Shown here: in pieces, positions 8,316 through 18,428 of the stretch
Position numbering within the stretch: the first letter of the stretch is position 1
Layout of the letters: the number at the start of each line of letters is the position of its first letter
NCBI RefSeq assembly: GCF_900142575.1
Contig: NZ_FRBI01000002.1
Coordinates: forward strand, 372,001 to 436,000
Length of the DNA: 64,000 bases
DNA from: Actinacidiphila paucisporea
GTDB lineage: Bacteria; Actinomycetota; Actinomycetes; Streptomycetales; Streptomycetaceae
Direction: 5' to 3'
The notes under the pieces: model-generated
Told to the model about the DNA's origin: nothing
The model's database searches: none
The model's input: the letters and a program-made list of their open reading frames with translations, nothing else
Translations under genes and position numbers: made by a program

Positions 8316-11119
8316 CCCCCCGCCGCCGAAACATCCCCCGCCCCACCGGCCCGCCTCCGGGCCCCGGCAGGCGCACGCCCAGCCGCGACGTGCCGCCCGT
8401 GCCGGCACGGGGGCGAGCCGTTGGCGGGGACGCGCCGCGAGTGTCGGGTCGGGGGCCGGCCCCCAGCAGGGGCGCGGGGAACGGCGCGCCCAGCCCGGAC
8501 GAGCCGTCACCTGGGGATCGGACCCGGGCCGCGGGGGTCGCGGCCCGGGAGGGCCGCGCCGCAGTTCACGCAGCGGCGGCGTCGCGGCTGGGCGCGTCGG
8601 ACCCCCACCAGGAGGGTCCGCCGGACCTCCGGCTGGTGGCGCCCGCCCTGGCGGCCTGGGCAGCGGCGGCCCTGACGCCGACGGTCGGCGCGACGGCCAT
8701 GTGCACGGCCGTGGCGATCATGGCAGCCGCCATGATCGCCACGGCAGCGGCAGCCCGCAGGGCCGCCCCAGGCAGCCCAGGCCACCCGCTCGACAAGCCG
8801 GTCACGCGGACCGGGCGCGACAAACGGGCCCGGTGGTCCAAGAGGGCCGAGGGGCCCGAGCCCCCGACTCCCTCCTCCCGGCAAGGGCCTGGCAGGCCCA
8901 AGCTCGCCGCCACGGCAGTGGCGACCTTGCTGACCGTCGCGACGGCGACCGCCGTCGCGGCGATGGCGGACGCCGACCGCCACCGCGGCCCCATCCCCCG
9001 ACTGGCCGCCCGCAATGCATCGGTGGCGGTCGAGCTACGGGTCACCGCCGACCCGTTCACGGCCCGTTCGCCGACGCCGGGCCTGCCCGGCACCGTCGTG
9101 GTGGCGGCGGAGGTCGTCCGGGTGGGCGGGACCCGCACCCGCACACCCGTCGTCGTGATGGCGACCCGCCACCAAGCGGAGTGGCTCCGGCTGCTGCCGT
9201 CGACCGAGGTGGCGGTGCGTGCCCGCCTGGCCCCACCGACCCGCGGCGCGGGCGACCCCACCGCGGCTGTGGTGCGCACGACGGGGCCGCCCGCGATCGT
9301 GACCCCGCCCGATAGGCCGCAACGCGTCGCGGCCCGGCTGCGCGCCGGCCTGCGCAGGGCGAGCGCCGGGCTGCCGGCCGATGCCCGCGCGCTGCTCCCG
9401 GGACTGGTGATCGGCGACACCAGCGGCCTGCCGCCGGATCTGAAGGACGCCTTCCGGGTAACGGACCTCGCCCATTTGACCGCGGTGTCAGGCGCGAACC
9501 TGACCATCGTCCTGCTCCTGCTGATCGGGCCGCCCGCCCGCGCGATCCGGGCCGAACGCCGTGGCCTGGCGGCCGCGCTGGGCATCCCGCTGCGCCTGAC
9601 AGCGGTGCTCGGCGTGGGCTTGACCGCCGCGTTCGTCCTGGTCAGCCGCCCGAGCCCGAGCGTGTTGCGGGCCGCGGCATGCGGGTTGATCACGTTGCTT
9701 GCGATCGGCACGGGGCGTCGCCGTTCGCTTCTGCCCGCCCTGTGCGGCGCCGTCCTGCTGCTGGTGCTCTACGACCCGACCGTGGCGCGGTCGTACGGCT
9801 TCGCGCTGTCCGTGCTGGCCACCGGCTCGCTGTTGACGCTGGCCCCGCGCTGGAGCGCGGCCCTGCGCCGCCGCGGTGTGCCGCCCAGGGCCGCCGAGGC
9901 GCTGGCGGCGGCGGGCGCGGCGCAGGCGGCCTGCGGGCCGCTGATCGTGGTGCTGTCGGCGCGGCTCAGCCTGGTCGCGGTGCCGTGCAACCTGCTGGCG
10001 GAGCCGGCGGTGGCATCGGCGACGGTGCTGGGCTTCTGCGCACTGGCGGCCGCGCCCTTCGCCCCGCCCGCCGCGGCGGTTCTGGCCTGGCTCGCGGGCT
10101 GGCCGACCCGGTGGATCGTGGCGGTCGCGCGGCATGGCGCGGCGCTGCCGGGGGCGGAGATCGGCTGGCCGGGCGGCTGGCCGGGTGCGGCGCTGCTGAG
10201 CGTCGTGACGGTCGGGCTGGCGGTGGGCGGCAGGGCGCTGGCCGGCAGACCGTGGCCCGCCGCCGCGGGAGCCCTGCTCCTGCTCCTGGCACTGGTCCGC
10301 CCGGTGCCGCTCCCGTTGCCGGGTCTCAGGACGGCGTGGCCGCCGGACGACTGGCGGTTCGCGATGTGCGACGTCGGCCAGGGCGACGCGCTGGCCCTCG
10401 CGGCGGGGCCGGGCAGCGCCGTCGTGGTGGACACCGGGCCCGATCCGGCCCTGGCCGACCGCTGCCTGCGCGATCTGCGGGTCACCACGATCCCGCTGCT
10501 GATCCTGACCCACTTCCACGCCGACCACGCGGACGGTCTCCCCGGTGTGCTGCGCGGCCGCAGCGTGGGCGCGATCGAGACGACAGTGCTGGACGAGCCG
10601 GCGGGCGAGGCGGCCAGGGTGCGCCGGCAGGCAGCGGCTGCGGGGGTGCCGATACTGCGGGCGGGCGCGGGGGAGCGGCGCGCTGTCGGCCCGCTGAGCT
10701 GGCGCGTCCTGTGGCCGCCGCCGACCGCTGACGCGCTCTCGGACGACGACCCGAACGACGCGAGCGTGGCGCTGCTGGTCCGCACCGGCGGCCTGACGCT
10801 GCTGCTCGCGGGGGACCTCGGGCCGGTGGCCCAGCAGGAGGTGCTGGACGCCGTGCCGGATCTGCCGCGGGTCGACGTCCTCAAGGTCGCCCACCACGGC
10901 AGCGGTTACCAGGACCCGGCGCTGCTCGCGCGTACGAGACCGCGCCTCGCGCTGATCTCGGTGGGCGCGCACAACCGCTACGGCCACCCGGCCGCCCGTA
11001 CGGTCGCCATGCTGCGGGCGCTGGGTGCGACGGTGCTGCGGACCGACACGGACGGGCCGATCGCGGTGGCCGGCGACGGGCCGGCGGGCCTGCGGACGGT
11101 CCTGGCGGGGACGCCGTGA
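8312..11119 (+). CDS. comEC: ComEC/Rec2 family DNA-uptake channel protein
   Basis: A polytopic membrane protein of 935 aa. N-terminal transmembrane helices and an OB-like segment (about residues 100-250) precede the competence domain with LTAVSGANLTIV (about 390) and many helices. A C-terminal metallo-beta-lactamase domain carries HFHADHADG (about 733). Known family role: passage and processing of single-stranded DNA across the membrane. Odd points: the first ~95 residues are Pro/Arg/Gly-rich, and codons at 8468-8489 overlap a dispersed GCGCGGGGAAC-type repeat. A charged segment of about 45 residues (about 150-195) separates early helices. The true start could lie downstream of 8312, although the ATGA overlap with comEA supports it. 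Confidence 0.9.
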   Translation: MTPRRRNIPRPTGPPPGPGRRTPSRDVPPVPARGRAVGGDAPRVSGRGPAPSRGAGNGAPSPDEPSPGDRTRAAGVAAREGRAAVHAAAASRLGASDPHQEGPPDLRLVAPALAAWAAAALTPTVGATAMCTAVAIMAAAMIATAAAARRAAPGSPGHPLDKPVTRTGRDKRARWSKRAEGPEPPTPSSRQGPGRPKLAATAVATLLTVATATAVAAMADADRHRGPIPRLAARNASVAVELRVTADPFTARSPTPGLPGTVVVAAEVVRVGGTRTRTPVVVMATRHQAEWLRLLPSTEVAVRARLAPPTRGAGDPTAAVVRTTGPPAIVTPPDRPQRVAARLRAGLRRASAGLPADARALLPGLVIGDTSGLPPDLKDAFRVTDLAHLTAVSGANLTIVLLLLIGPPARAIRAERRGLAAALGIPLRLTAVLGVGLTAAFVLVSRPSPSVLRAAACGLITLLAIGTGRRRSLLPALCGAVLLLVLYDPTVARSYGFALSVLATGSLLTLAPRWSAALRRRGVPPRAAEALAAAGAAQAACGPLIVVLSARLSLVAVPCNLLAEPAVASATVLGFCALAAAPFAPPAAAVLAWLAGWPTRWIVAVARHGAALPGAEIGWPGGWPGAALLSVVTVGLAVGGRALAGRPWPAAAGALLLLLALVRPVPLPLPGLRTAWPPDDWRFAMCDVGQGDALALAAGPGSAVVVDTGPDPALADRCLRDLRVTTIPLLILTHFHADHADGLPGVLRGRSVGAIETTVLDEPAGEAARVRRQAAAAGVPILRAGAGERRAVGPLSWRVLWPPPTADALSDDDPNDASVALLVRTGGLTLLLAGDLGPVAQQEVLDAVPDLPRVDVLKVAHHGSGYQDPALLARTRPRLALISVGAHNRYGHPAARTVAMLRALGATVLRTDTDGPIAVAGDGPAGLRTVLAGTP
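8468..8489 (+). repeat. GCGCGGGGAAC-type dispersed repeat within comEC
   Basis: This segment differs by one base from the 22-bp arms of the inverted repeat at 25875-26002. It lies inside the variable N-terminal part of comEC, suggesting repeat DNA was absorbed into the reading frame. Confidence 0.55.
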
Positions 11120-11171
11120 AAGGGGCGCCCGGCACGGGCCTGCGGCCTCGCCCTGGAGGGCGGCTTCTTCT

Positions 11172-11255
11172 AAAGGACTACTTAGAAAGGAGTGCTTGCC
11201 AAGGGAAGTTTGTAAAGGAAGCCTTGTAAAGAGGCCTTTAGAAAGCTAGCTTTAG
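11172..11255 (+). repeat. Six-unit 14-bp tandem operator-like array
   Basis: Units begin at 11172, 11186, 11200, 11214, 11228 and 11242, exactly 14 bp apart, with consensus AAAGGARNNCTTNN. Each unit has AAAG on the left and CTT(T) on the right. The last unit holds a perfect 12-bp palindrome AAAGCTAGCTTT (11242-11253). The array is AT-rich against its surroundings and ends 4 nt before the start codon of the regulator gene. It is best read as a multi-site operator for that regulator. Confidence 0.85.
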
Positions 11256-11259
11256 GTAC

Positions 11260-11877
11260 ATGACGGAGAAGCCATGGGATCACCAGGTAAGCCTCACCGA
11301 CCCGCGCGCCCTGCGTGCGTACGCTCATCCCACCCGTATGAGCCTGGTCGGCCTGCTCCGGATGGAGGGGCCCTTCACCGCGACGCGGGCCGCCGAACTG
11401 ACCGGCGAGTCCGTCGCGAGCTGCTCGTACCACCTGCGGATACTGGCCAAGTACGGCCTGGTCGAGGAGGCCGACCCGGGCGGCCCGGGCCGGGAGAAGC
11501 CGTGGCGGGCCACCGCCGCGTTCACGGAGTGGCCGAACTACTCACCGGACCCCGCGGTCGCCTCCGCGGCCGATGCGCTGAACGCTGCGGTCGCCGAGAA
11601 CCAGTTCCACCGCCTGATGCGGGCCCTGGAGACCCGGCACAACCTGCCCGAGCAGTGGCAGCGCGCCGAGCGCCACACCGACGTGATGCTCTACCTCACG
11701 CCGGAGGAGCTGACCGCGCTGGGCGAGCGGTTCGACGCGATGGTCGAGGAGTTCGCCGACCGTGCCTACGACCCGGCGCTGCGGCCGGAGGGCGCCCGCC
11801 GCGTCGCCTACCTCCAGGTGGCCTACGTCGCCCCGGACCGGGCCGCGGACACCGAGCGGCCGGGGGAGGAGGCGTGA
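11260..11877 (+). CDS. ArsR/HTH_20-type winged-helix transcriptional regulator
   Basis: A 205-aa protein with an N-terminal winged helix (about residues 12-85: RALRAYAHPTRMSLVGLL, then AAELTGESVASCSYHLRILAKYGLV) and a helical C-terminal half. The domain is the ArsR-like type that commonly represses an adjacent transporter. There is no visible metal-binding cysteine pair, so the ligand is unlikely to be a classic thiophilic metal. The gene sits directly behind the 14-bp repeat array and overlaps the downstream MFS gene by GTGA, so it is probably autoregulated and controls that exporter. Ligand unknown. Confidence 0.85.
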   Translation: MTEKPWDHQVSLTDPRALRAYAHPTRMSLVGLLRMEGPFTATRAAELTGESVASCSYHLRILAKYGLVEEADPGGPGREKPWRATAAFTEWPNYSPDPAVASAADALNAAVAENQFHRLMRALETRHNLPEQWQRAERHTDVMLYLTPEELTALGERFDAMVEEFADRAYDPALRPEGARRVAYLQVAYVAPDRAADTERPGEEA

Positions 11878-13136
11878 GCACGGCCACCGCGCTGCGCGGA
11901 CTCGCCGACCGCACCCCCGCGCTGCTGCGCGAACGGCAGTTCCGCAGCTACTGGACCGGCCAGACGGTCTCGCTCTTCGGCGACGAGATCAGCTATCTCG
12001 CGGTCCCGCTGGCAGCCGTCTTCGTGCTGCACGTCGGACCCACCGCGATGGGCTGGCTGCGGTTCGCCGGGCTGCTGCCCGCGCTCCTGTTCTCGCTGCC
12101 CGCCGGGGCATGGGCGGACCGGCGCGGGCGCCGCAGGCAGACGATGATCGTCGCGGACCTGGCCCGCGCCGGGCTGATGGCCTCGCTGCCCCTCGGCTAC
12201 GCGCTCGGGGTGCTCACCTTCGCCCAGATGTGCGTCGTCGTCTTCGCGGTCGGCACGCTCGCGGTCGTCTTCGACGTGTGCAATGCCGCGCTGTTCGTGT
12301 CGCTGGTCCCTCCTACGCAATACGTGGAGGGCAATTCGCTGACCAGCGGCAGCCGCGCCTTCTCCTTCGTGGCAGGGCCCAGCGCCGGCGGCCTGCTCGT
12401 CCAGGTGCTCGCCGCGCCCCTCGCCCTGCTCGCCGACGCCGGGTCCTATCTGGCGTCGGCCTGGCAGCTGGCCCGGATAGCCCCGGTCGAACCCCCCGCC
12501 GCCGAGCGCGGCAAGGGCCAGCTGACGGCGGGTCTGCGCTTCCTGGCCCGCTCCCCGCTGCTGTGGCCCATGCTCGCCTGCGTCGCGACCATCAGTTTCT
12601 TCACCTTCGCCTTCAGCACCCTGGTGGTCCTCTACGCGGTAGGCGAACTCGGCCTGAGCGCCGGGACACTGGGCGCGGTCATCGGCGCGGGTGCCTTCGG
12701 CAGCCTGCTGGGCGCCGTGGTCAGCGGCCGGATAATCCGCGCGATCGGTGTCGGCCCCGCGATCACGCTCGGCGCGCTGGCCTTCCCGGCGCCCCTCGTC
12801 CTCGTCCCGCTGGCAGGCGGGCCGACCCCGCTGGTCCTGAGCGCCTTCTTCTTCGCGGAGTTCGCCTCCGGCCTGGGTGTGATGCTGCTCGACATAGCCG
12901 CCGGCTCCCTCCAGGCCGCTGTCATCCCCGGCGTCCTGCGCTCCCGCGTGACCGGCGCCTTCCGCACCGTCAACTACGGCGTGCGCCCGCTCGGCGCCCT
13001 CACCGGCGGCTTCCTCGGCTCCACGATCGGCCTCCGCCCGGCGCTCTGGACGATCACCCTCGGCGGTACCCTCGGCGTCCTGTGGCTCCTCCCCTCCCGC
13101 CTGCTCCGCACCCGCGACCTCCCCACGCAGCAGTAG
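11874..13136 (+). CDS. Major facilitator superfamily exporter (EntS/DHA3-like)
   Basis: A 420-aa integral membrane protein with about 12 predicted helices, starting at GTG 11874 behind GGGGGAGGAGG and overlapping the regulator stop by GTGA. N-terminal FRSYWTGQTVSLFGDEISYLAVPL and the loop GAWADRRGRRRQ are typical of the MFS_3/EntS group, which export siderophores or drugs by proton antiport. The substrate cannot be read from sequence. It forms a two-gene operon with the ArsR-type regulator. Confidence 0.88.
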   Translation: MSTATALRGLADRTPALLRERQFRSYWTGQTVSLFGDEISYLAVPLAAVFVLHVGPTAMGWLRFAGLLPALLFSLPAGAWADRRGRRRQTMIVADLARAGLMASLPLGYALGVLTFAQMCVVVFAVGTLAVVFDVCNAALFVSLVPPTQYVEGNSLTSGSRAFSFVAGPSAGGLLVQVLAAPLALLADAGSYLASAWQLARIAPVEPPAAERGKGQLTAGLRFLARSPLLWPMLACVATISFFTFAFSTLVVLYAVGELGLSAGTLGAVIGAGAFGSLLGAVVSGRIIRAIGVGPAITLGALAFPAPLVLVPLAGGPTPLVLSAFFFAEFASGLGVMLLDIAAGSLQAAVIPGVLRSRVTGAFRTVNYGVRPLGALTGGFLGSTIGLRPALWTITLGGTLGVLWLLPSRLLRTRDLPTQQ

Positions 13137-13266
13137 GCGCACTCCCAGGACCGCGGGTGCTCGGGACCGCTTGTCGCGGGTGCGGGGTCGCGCGGGCGTC
13201 GGCCGCCGCGGGCTTCGCGGTCCGCACCGCGGGCTTGCGCGCCTCGGGAAGAGGGACGCGACGGCG

Positions 13267-13506
13267 CTATTCCAGCCAGCCTTGGTGCGAGGCCGCGAGC
13301 GCGTCGAGCTCCGCGGTGTCCAGCCGGGCTCCGGGGTCCTCGATGACGACCAGCCACTGGGCGTCCTCCGCGTCGTCCTCGCCGGCGAGCGCGTCGCGTA
13401 CCAGCCGGGGCTCTTCCGGGAGGGAGAAGCGTTCGGCGAGGTCGGCGGCGACCTCCTCCGCGGCATCGCGGTCGGGAAGCACCAGGACATGGCGTACGTC
13501 GGTCAC
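13267..13506 (-). CDS. Small conserved acidic protein of unknown function
   Basis: A 79-aa protein beginning VTDVRHVLVLPDRDAAEEV at GTG 13506 and ending QGWLE. The longer open frame that runs on to 14040 is antisense to holA and is not supported. Residues are acidic (EEEP-like, GEDDAEDAQW). Proteins of this type are conserved next to holA in streptomycetes (recognised pattern). No function is known to me. Confidence 0.65.
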   Translation of the reverse strand: MTDVRHVLVLPDRDAAEEVAADLAERFSLPEEPRLVRDALAGEDDAEDAQWLVVIEDPGARLDTAELDALAASHQGWLE

Positions 13507-13572
13507 CGGGACATTGTGCCGTGGGGGAGCGGGGGCATCACCTGACGGCCCACCCGCCGACCTCCTCGCCGA

Positions 13573-13642
13573 TCTCCGCGAACCGGCCTCCGCGAACCGG
13601 CCTCCGCGAACCGGCCTCCGCGAACCGGCCTCCGCGAACCGG
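13573..13642 (+). repeat. 14-bp tandem repeat, five units, upstream of holA
   Basis: Five copies of CCTCCGCGAACCGG (the first with T instead of C at position 1) lie in the divergent spacer between the 79-aa gene and holA. The copies are otherwise identical, so the array is probably recent and may vary in copy number between strains. Confidence 0.92.
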
Positions 13643-13719
13643 CCTCCTCCACAGGCCCGACCATGTGGCCGGACACCGAGGGGCCGGGATGTCACAGCGG
13701 CGTGGGATGCTGGGGCGCG

Positions 13720-14709
13720 ATGGCAAGGAAGACCGCTCAAGACGACGACCCGCTCGCTGCGCTCACGCTGGCCGTGGGGCAGGAGGACCTGCTGCTCGAC
13801 CGTGCCGTGCGGGAGGTGGTGGTGGCCGCGCGGGCGGTGGACGCGGACACCGATGTGCGGGACCTGACGCCCGAGGCGCTGCAGCCGGGGACGTTGGCCG
13901 AGCTGACCAGCCCGTCGCTCTTCGCCGAGCGCAAGGTCATCGTCGTGCGCAATGCGCAGGACCTGTCGGCCGATGCGGTCAAGGACCTCAAGGCGTATCT
14001 GACCGCGCCGTACGAGGAGATCACCCTGGTGCTGCTGCATGCCGGCGGCGCCAAGGGCAAGGCGCTGCTGGACGCGGCCCGCAAGGCGGGTGCGCGCGAG
14101 GTGGCGTGCCCGAAGATGACCAAGCCCGCCGACCGGCTGGCCTTCGTACGGAGCGAGTTCCGTACGCTCGGCAGGTCTGTGACGCCCGAGGCGGCGCAGG
14201 CGCTGGTCGACGCGATCGGCAGCGACCTGCGGGAGCTGGCCAGCGCGTGCGCGCAGCTGGTCGCGGACACCGAGGGCACGGTCGACGTGGCGGTGGTCGC
14301 CCGGTATTACACGGGACGTGCCGAGGCGACGGGCTTCGAGGTGGCCGACCTCGCGGTGACCGGGCGGACGGCCGAGGCGCTGGAGCGGCTGCGCTGGGCG
14401 CTGTCGGTCGGGCAGCCGCTGCCCGGTATCACCTTCGCGCTGGCCTCGGGTGTGCGCGCGATCGGCAAGCTCGCGTCGGCCCCGCGCGGCGCGAATCCAG
14501 GTCAGCTGGCCCGGGACCTCGGCATGCCGCCGTGGAAGATCGACCGGGTGCGGCAGCAGATCCGCGGCTGGAGCGCCGAGGGCGTCTCGGTCGCCCTGCG
14601 CGCGGTCGCGGAGGCCGACGCGGCCGTCAAGGGCGCCGCGGCCGACCCGGCCTACGCCCTGGAGAAGGCCGTGGTCACCATCGCCCAGGCCGCCCGCTCC
14701 CGCGCCTGA
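13720..14709 (+). CDS. holA: DNA polymerase III subunit delta
   Basis: The 329-aa delta subunit of the clamp loader, which opens the beta clamp for replication. The N-terminal half has the delta-type AAA fold without a working P-loop (GQEDLLLDRAVREVV about residue 18; SLFAERKVIVVRN about 68). The C-terminal half is helical with the collar region. ATG 13720 gives MARKTAQDDDP; upstream in-frame codons are non-conserved. Convergent with the gene on the other strand. Confidence 0.93.
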   Translation: MARKTAQDDDPLAALTLAVGQEDLLLDRAVREVVVAARAVDADTDVRDLTPEALQPGTLAELTSPSLFAERKVIVVRNAQDLSADAVKDLKAYLTAPYEEITLVLLHAGGAKGKALLDAARKAGAREVACPKMTKPADRLAFVRSEFRTLGRSVTPEAAQALVDAIGSDLRELASACAQLVADTEGTVDVAVVARYYTGRAEATGFEVADLAVTGRTAEALERLRWALSVGQPLPGITFALASGVRAIGKLASAPRGANPGQLARDLGMPPWKIDRVRQQIRGWSAEGVSVALRAVAEADAAVKGAAADPAYALEKAVVTIAQAARSRA

Positions 14710-14745
14710 CCGCCCCCGGAACGCACCCGCGGCTGACCGACCGGT

Positions 14746-14761
14746 CCGCCCCGGGGGGCGG
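14746..14761. terminator. Short GC hairpin between convergent genes
   Basis: CCGCCCC-GG-GGGGCGG forms a 7-bp stem in the 69-nt gap between holA and the convergent membrane-protein gene. It could serve both strands. Confidence 0.45.
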
Positions 14762-14778
14762 CGCTCCGGACCCGGGGG

Positions 14779-15678
14779 CTACTTGAGCTTCGCCATGGTC
14801 GCCTTGGCGGCCGTCTTGACCCACGCCGTGGCCTGGTCCAGCGTGGCGACCTTGTCGGTGCCCTTGTCGAGCGTCGAGGCGTAGCCGTTCCACGACAGGG
14901 TGAAGGTCATCCATCCGTCGCGTACGGCGAGCACCGACTCGCGGCTGCCGCTCTCCTCACCGTCGGAGCCGGTGCTGACGGTGTCCTGCGTCACCAGGTA
15001 CGCCTCGTCCCCGAAGCCGTCCACTGCCGTGACCTTGTACTGGTTCGTGGAGCCCGAGCCGTGGTCCTCGAAGCTCTTCCAGTGGTCGCCGAACTCCTCC
15101 GTCGGGTCTGACTTGCGGTGCAGGTCGGCCTCGATCGACACGTAGGCGTACGAGTACGAGGTGGTGTCCGAGGTGTCCTTGTCCAGGCTCTCGCTGCAGA
15201 ACATCTGCACCAGGGTGGGCCGGTCGCTGGTGTACGAGGTCGGGTCCGCGTCGGGCTTCGGGTACTCGGTCTTGAAGGCGCTCAGGTCCGCGGTGTCGCA
15301 CAGGTTCTTCTTGGACGAGTAGCCGCGCAGGTCGGCCTTGCCCGAGTCCTTGCCGAGCAGCAGCACCCCGCCGCCCCAGGCCATGGACGCCACGACGGCC
15401 CCGACGACCGCCCACAGCACCGCCTTGCCCACCCCGCCGCCGGAGCCGCCCGCGGGAAGGGCGCCGGGCTGCTGCGGGGGACCGTAGTAGGCCGGCTGCG
15501 GGGAGCCGTAGGGGCTCGGGGCCTGCGCGTACGGGTTGTGCTGCGGCGGCACCGGCGCACCGAAGCCGCCGGCCGGCGGCTGGCCGGGTATCTGCCCGGG
15601 CGGCGGTCCGGGCGGCCCGGACGGCTGGGGGTTCTGGTACGGATTTGAGCCCGGCTGGTCAGGCGGCGGCATCGACAT
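14779..15678 (-). CDS. Proline/glycine-rich single-pass membrane protein, unknown function
   Basis: A 299-aa protein. Residues 1-75 are a Pro/Gly/Gln/Tyr-rich cytoplasmic tail (PPGQIPGQPPAGG, YGSPQPAYYGPPQ). One transmembrane helix follows (about 82-106, AVLWAVVGAVVASMAWGGGVLLL), then an extracytoplasmic domain of about 190 residues with two cysteines. This plan is common among actinobacterial surface proteins. A TATCCT box on the minus strand (15685-15690) lies 6 nt before ATG 15678, suggesting a leaderless start. No specific family recognised. Confidence 0.8.
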   Translation of the reverse strand: MSMPPPDQPGSNPYQNPQPSGPPGPPPGQIPGQPPAGGFGAPVPPQHNPYAQAPSPYGSPQPAYYGPPQQPGALPAGGSGGGVGKAVLWAVVGAVVASMAWGGGVLLLGKDSGKADLRGYSSKKNLCDTADLSAFKTEYPKPDADPTSYTSDRPTLVQMFCSESLDKDTSDTTSYSYAYVSIEADLHRKSDPTEEFGDHWKSFEDHGSGSTNQYKVTAVDGFGDEAYLVTQDTVSTGSDGEESGSRESVLAVRDGWMTFTLSWNGYASTLDKGTDKVATLDQATAWVKTAAKATMAKLK

Positions 15679-15723
15679 ACGGTGAGGATATCGACGCCGT
15701 ACGTCAGAAGTACCGAGAAAAGA

Positions 15724-15755
15724 ACCGCCCGCCCGGGAAACCCCGGACGGGCGGT
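15724..15755 (-). terminator. Hairpin downstream of rpsT
   Basis: ACCGCCCG (15724-15731) pairs with CGGGCGGT (15748-15755), with an inner CCGGG/CCCGG extension. It lies between rpsT and the promoter of the next minus-strand gene, so it probably ends the rpsT transcript. Confidence 0.65.
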
Positions 15756-15885
15756 GAAGCTGTGTCAGTGCGCCGCAGGCACGTGGCGAACGTCCGCGTG
15801 CGGCGCGGGTCTTGGGCGGTGCGGGTCCGGGCGGTAGAGGGGCCGCTGAGTCCGGTTGCCCGCCGTGCCGGCGGACCCTGGGTGA

Positions 15886-16152
15886 TCAGCCCTGGAGCGC
15901 GGCGACCGACTGCGCGATGGCCGACTTCTTGTTGGCGGCCTGGTTCTTGTGGATGACGCCCTTGCTCACGGCCTTGTCGAGCTTCTTGGACGCGGTACGC
16001 GCGGCGGCCTCGGCCTTGGCGGCGTCGCCGGACGCGACGGCCTCACGGGTGCGGCGGACCGCGGTCTTGAGCTCGGACTTGACCGCCTTGTTGCGCAGCC
16101 GTGCCTTCTCGTTGGTCTTGTTGCGCTTGATCTGGGACTTGATGTTCGCCAC
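15886..16152 (-). CDS. rpsT: 30S ribosomal protein S20
   Basis: An 88-aa basic protein, [21 protein letters not shown] onward, matching S20, which binds 16S rRNA helices 9 and 44 early in small-subunit assembly. The start is GTG with GAAGG upstream. It is divergent from lepA, an arrangement conserved in many actinobacteria. Length is normal for the family. Confidence 0.97.
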   Translation of the reverse strand: MANIKSQIKRNKTNEKARLRNKAVKSELKTAVRRTREAVASGDAAKAEAAARTASKKLDKAVSKGVIHKNQAANKKSAIAQSVAALQG

Positions 16153-16397
16153 GAAGGAGCCTTCTCAGGTTCGTTTACCGAAAGGATCAGCGCCCCGGGT
16201 CCGTGGTCCAGCGGGTGCGACCGACGGGGGTCACGAGGCACAGCGCTCCAGGTTACCAGCAGCGCCGGGCCGCTCCCAAACCGCACGGCGGCCGCCGGCC
16301 ATGGGACCATGGAGGCTACGTATCGATCCGCCCAGCCAGCAGAGACCGAGTCCCGCGCCGAGCGCGGCGGTGAGCGTCTCGAGAAAATGGACCCTGC

Positions 16398-18275
<1,878 letters not shown>

Positions 18276-18316
18276 GGCTCCGGGCGCGAACCCCCAGGCG
18301 GCGGCCCGGGGGGAGC

Positions 18317-18354
18317 GCGCGACGCGCTGGGCTTCACCCTCTTACGCGTCGCGC
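18317..18354 (+). terminator. Hairpin after lepA
   Basis: GCGCGACGCG (18317-18326) and CGCGTCGCGC (18345-18354) form a perfect 10-bp stem with an 18-nt loop, 41 nt after lepA. Confidence 0.6.
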
Positions 18355-18385
18355 GTCGGCCCTCTACTCTGATCCGACGGATAGG

Positions 18386-18399
18386 TTACTGGTGAGTTA
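18386..18399 (+). promoter_or_regulatory. Candidate operator upstream of the acyl-CoA synthetase
   Basis: TTACTGGTGAGTTA resembles a degenerate TTACT-N4-AGTAA palindrome of the kind bound by TetR-type regulators of fatty-acid degradation in actinobacteria. It lies 30 nt before the start codon. The right arm has an extra base, so the match is weak. Confidence 0.3.
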
Positions 18400-18428
18400 A
18401 GAACGCCCGCGCGTGCCCGGAGGTTGCG

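Noticed and set aside
13573-13642. Possible CRISPR array
   Set aside because: The units are 14 bp with no spacers between them, so this is a simple tandem repeat.
13507-14040. N-terminal extension of the 79-aa minus-strand gene
   Set aside because: It is antisense to holA and crosses the 14-bp repeat array, giving repetitive Arg/Gly sequence.
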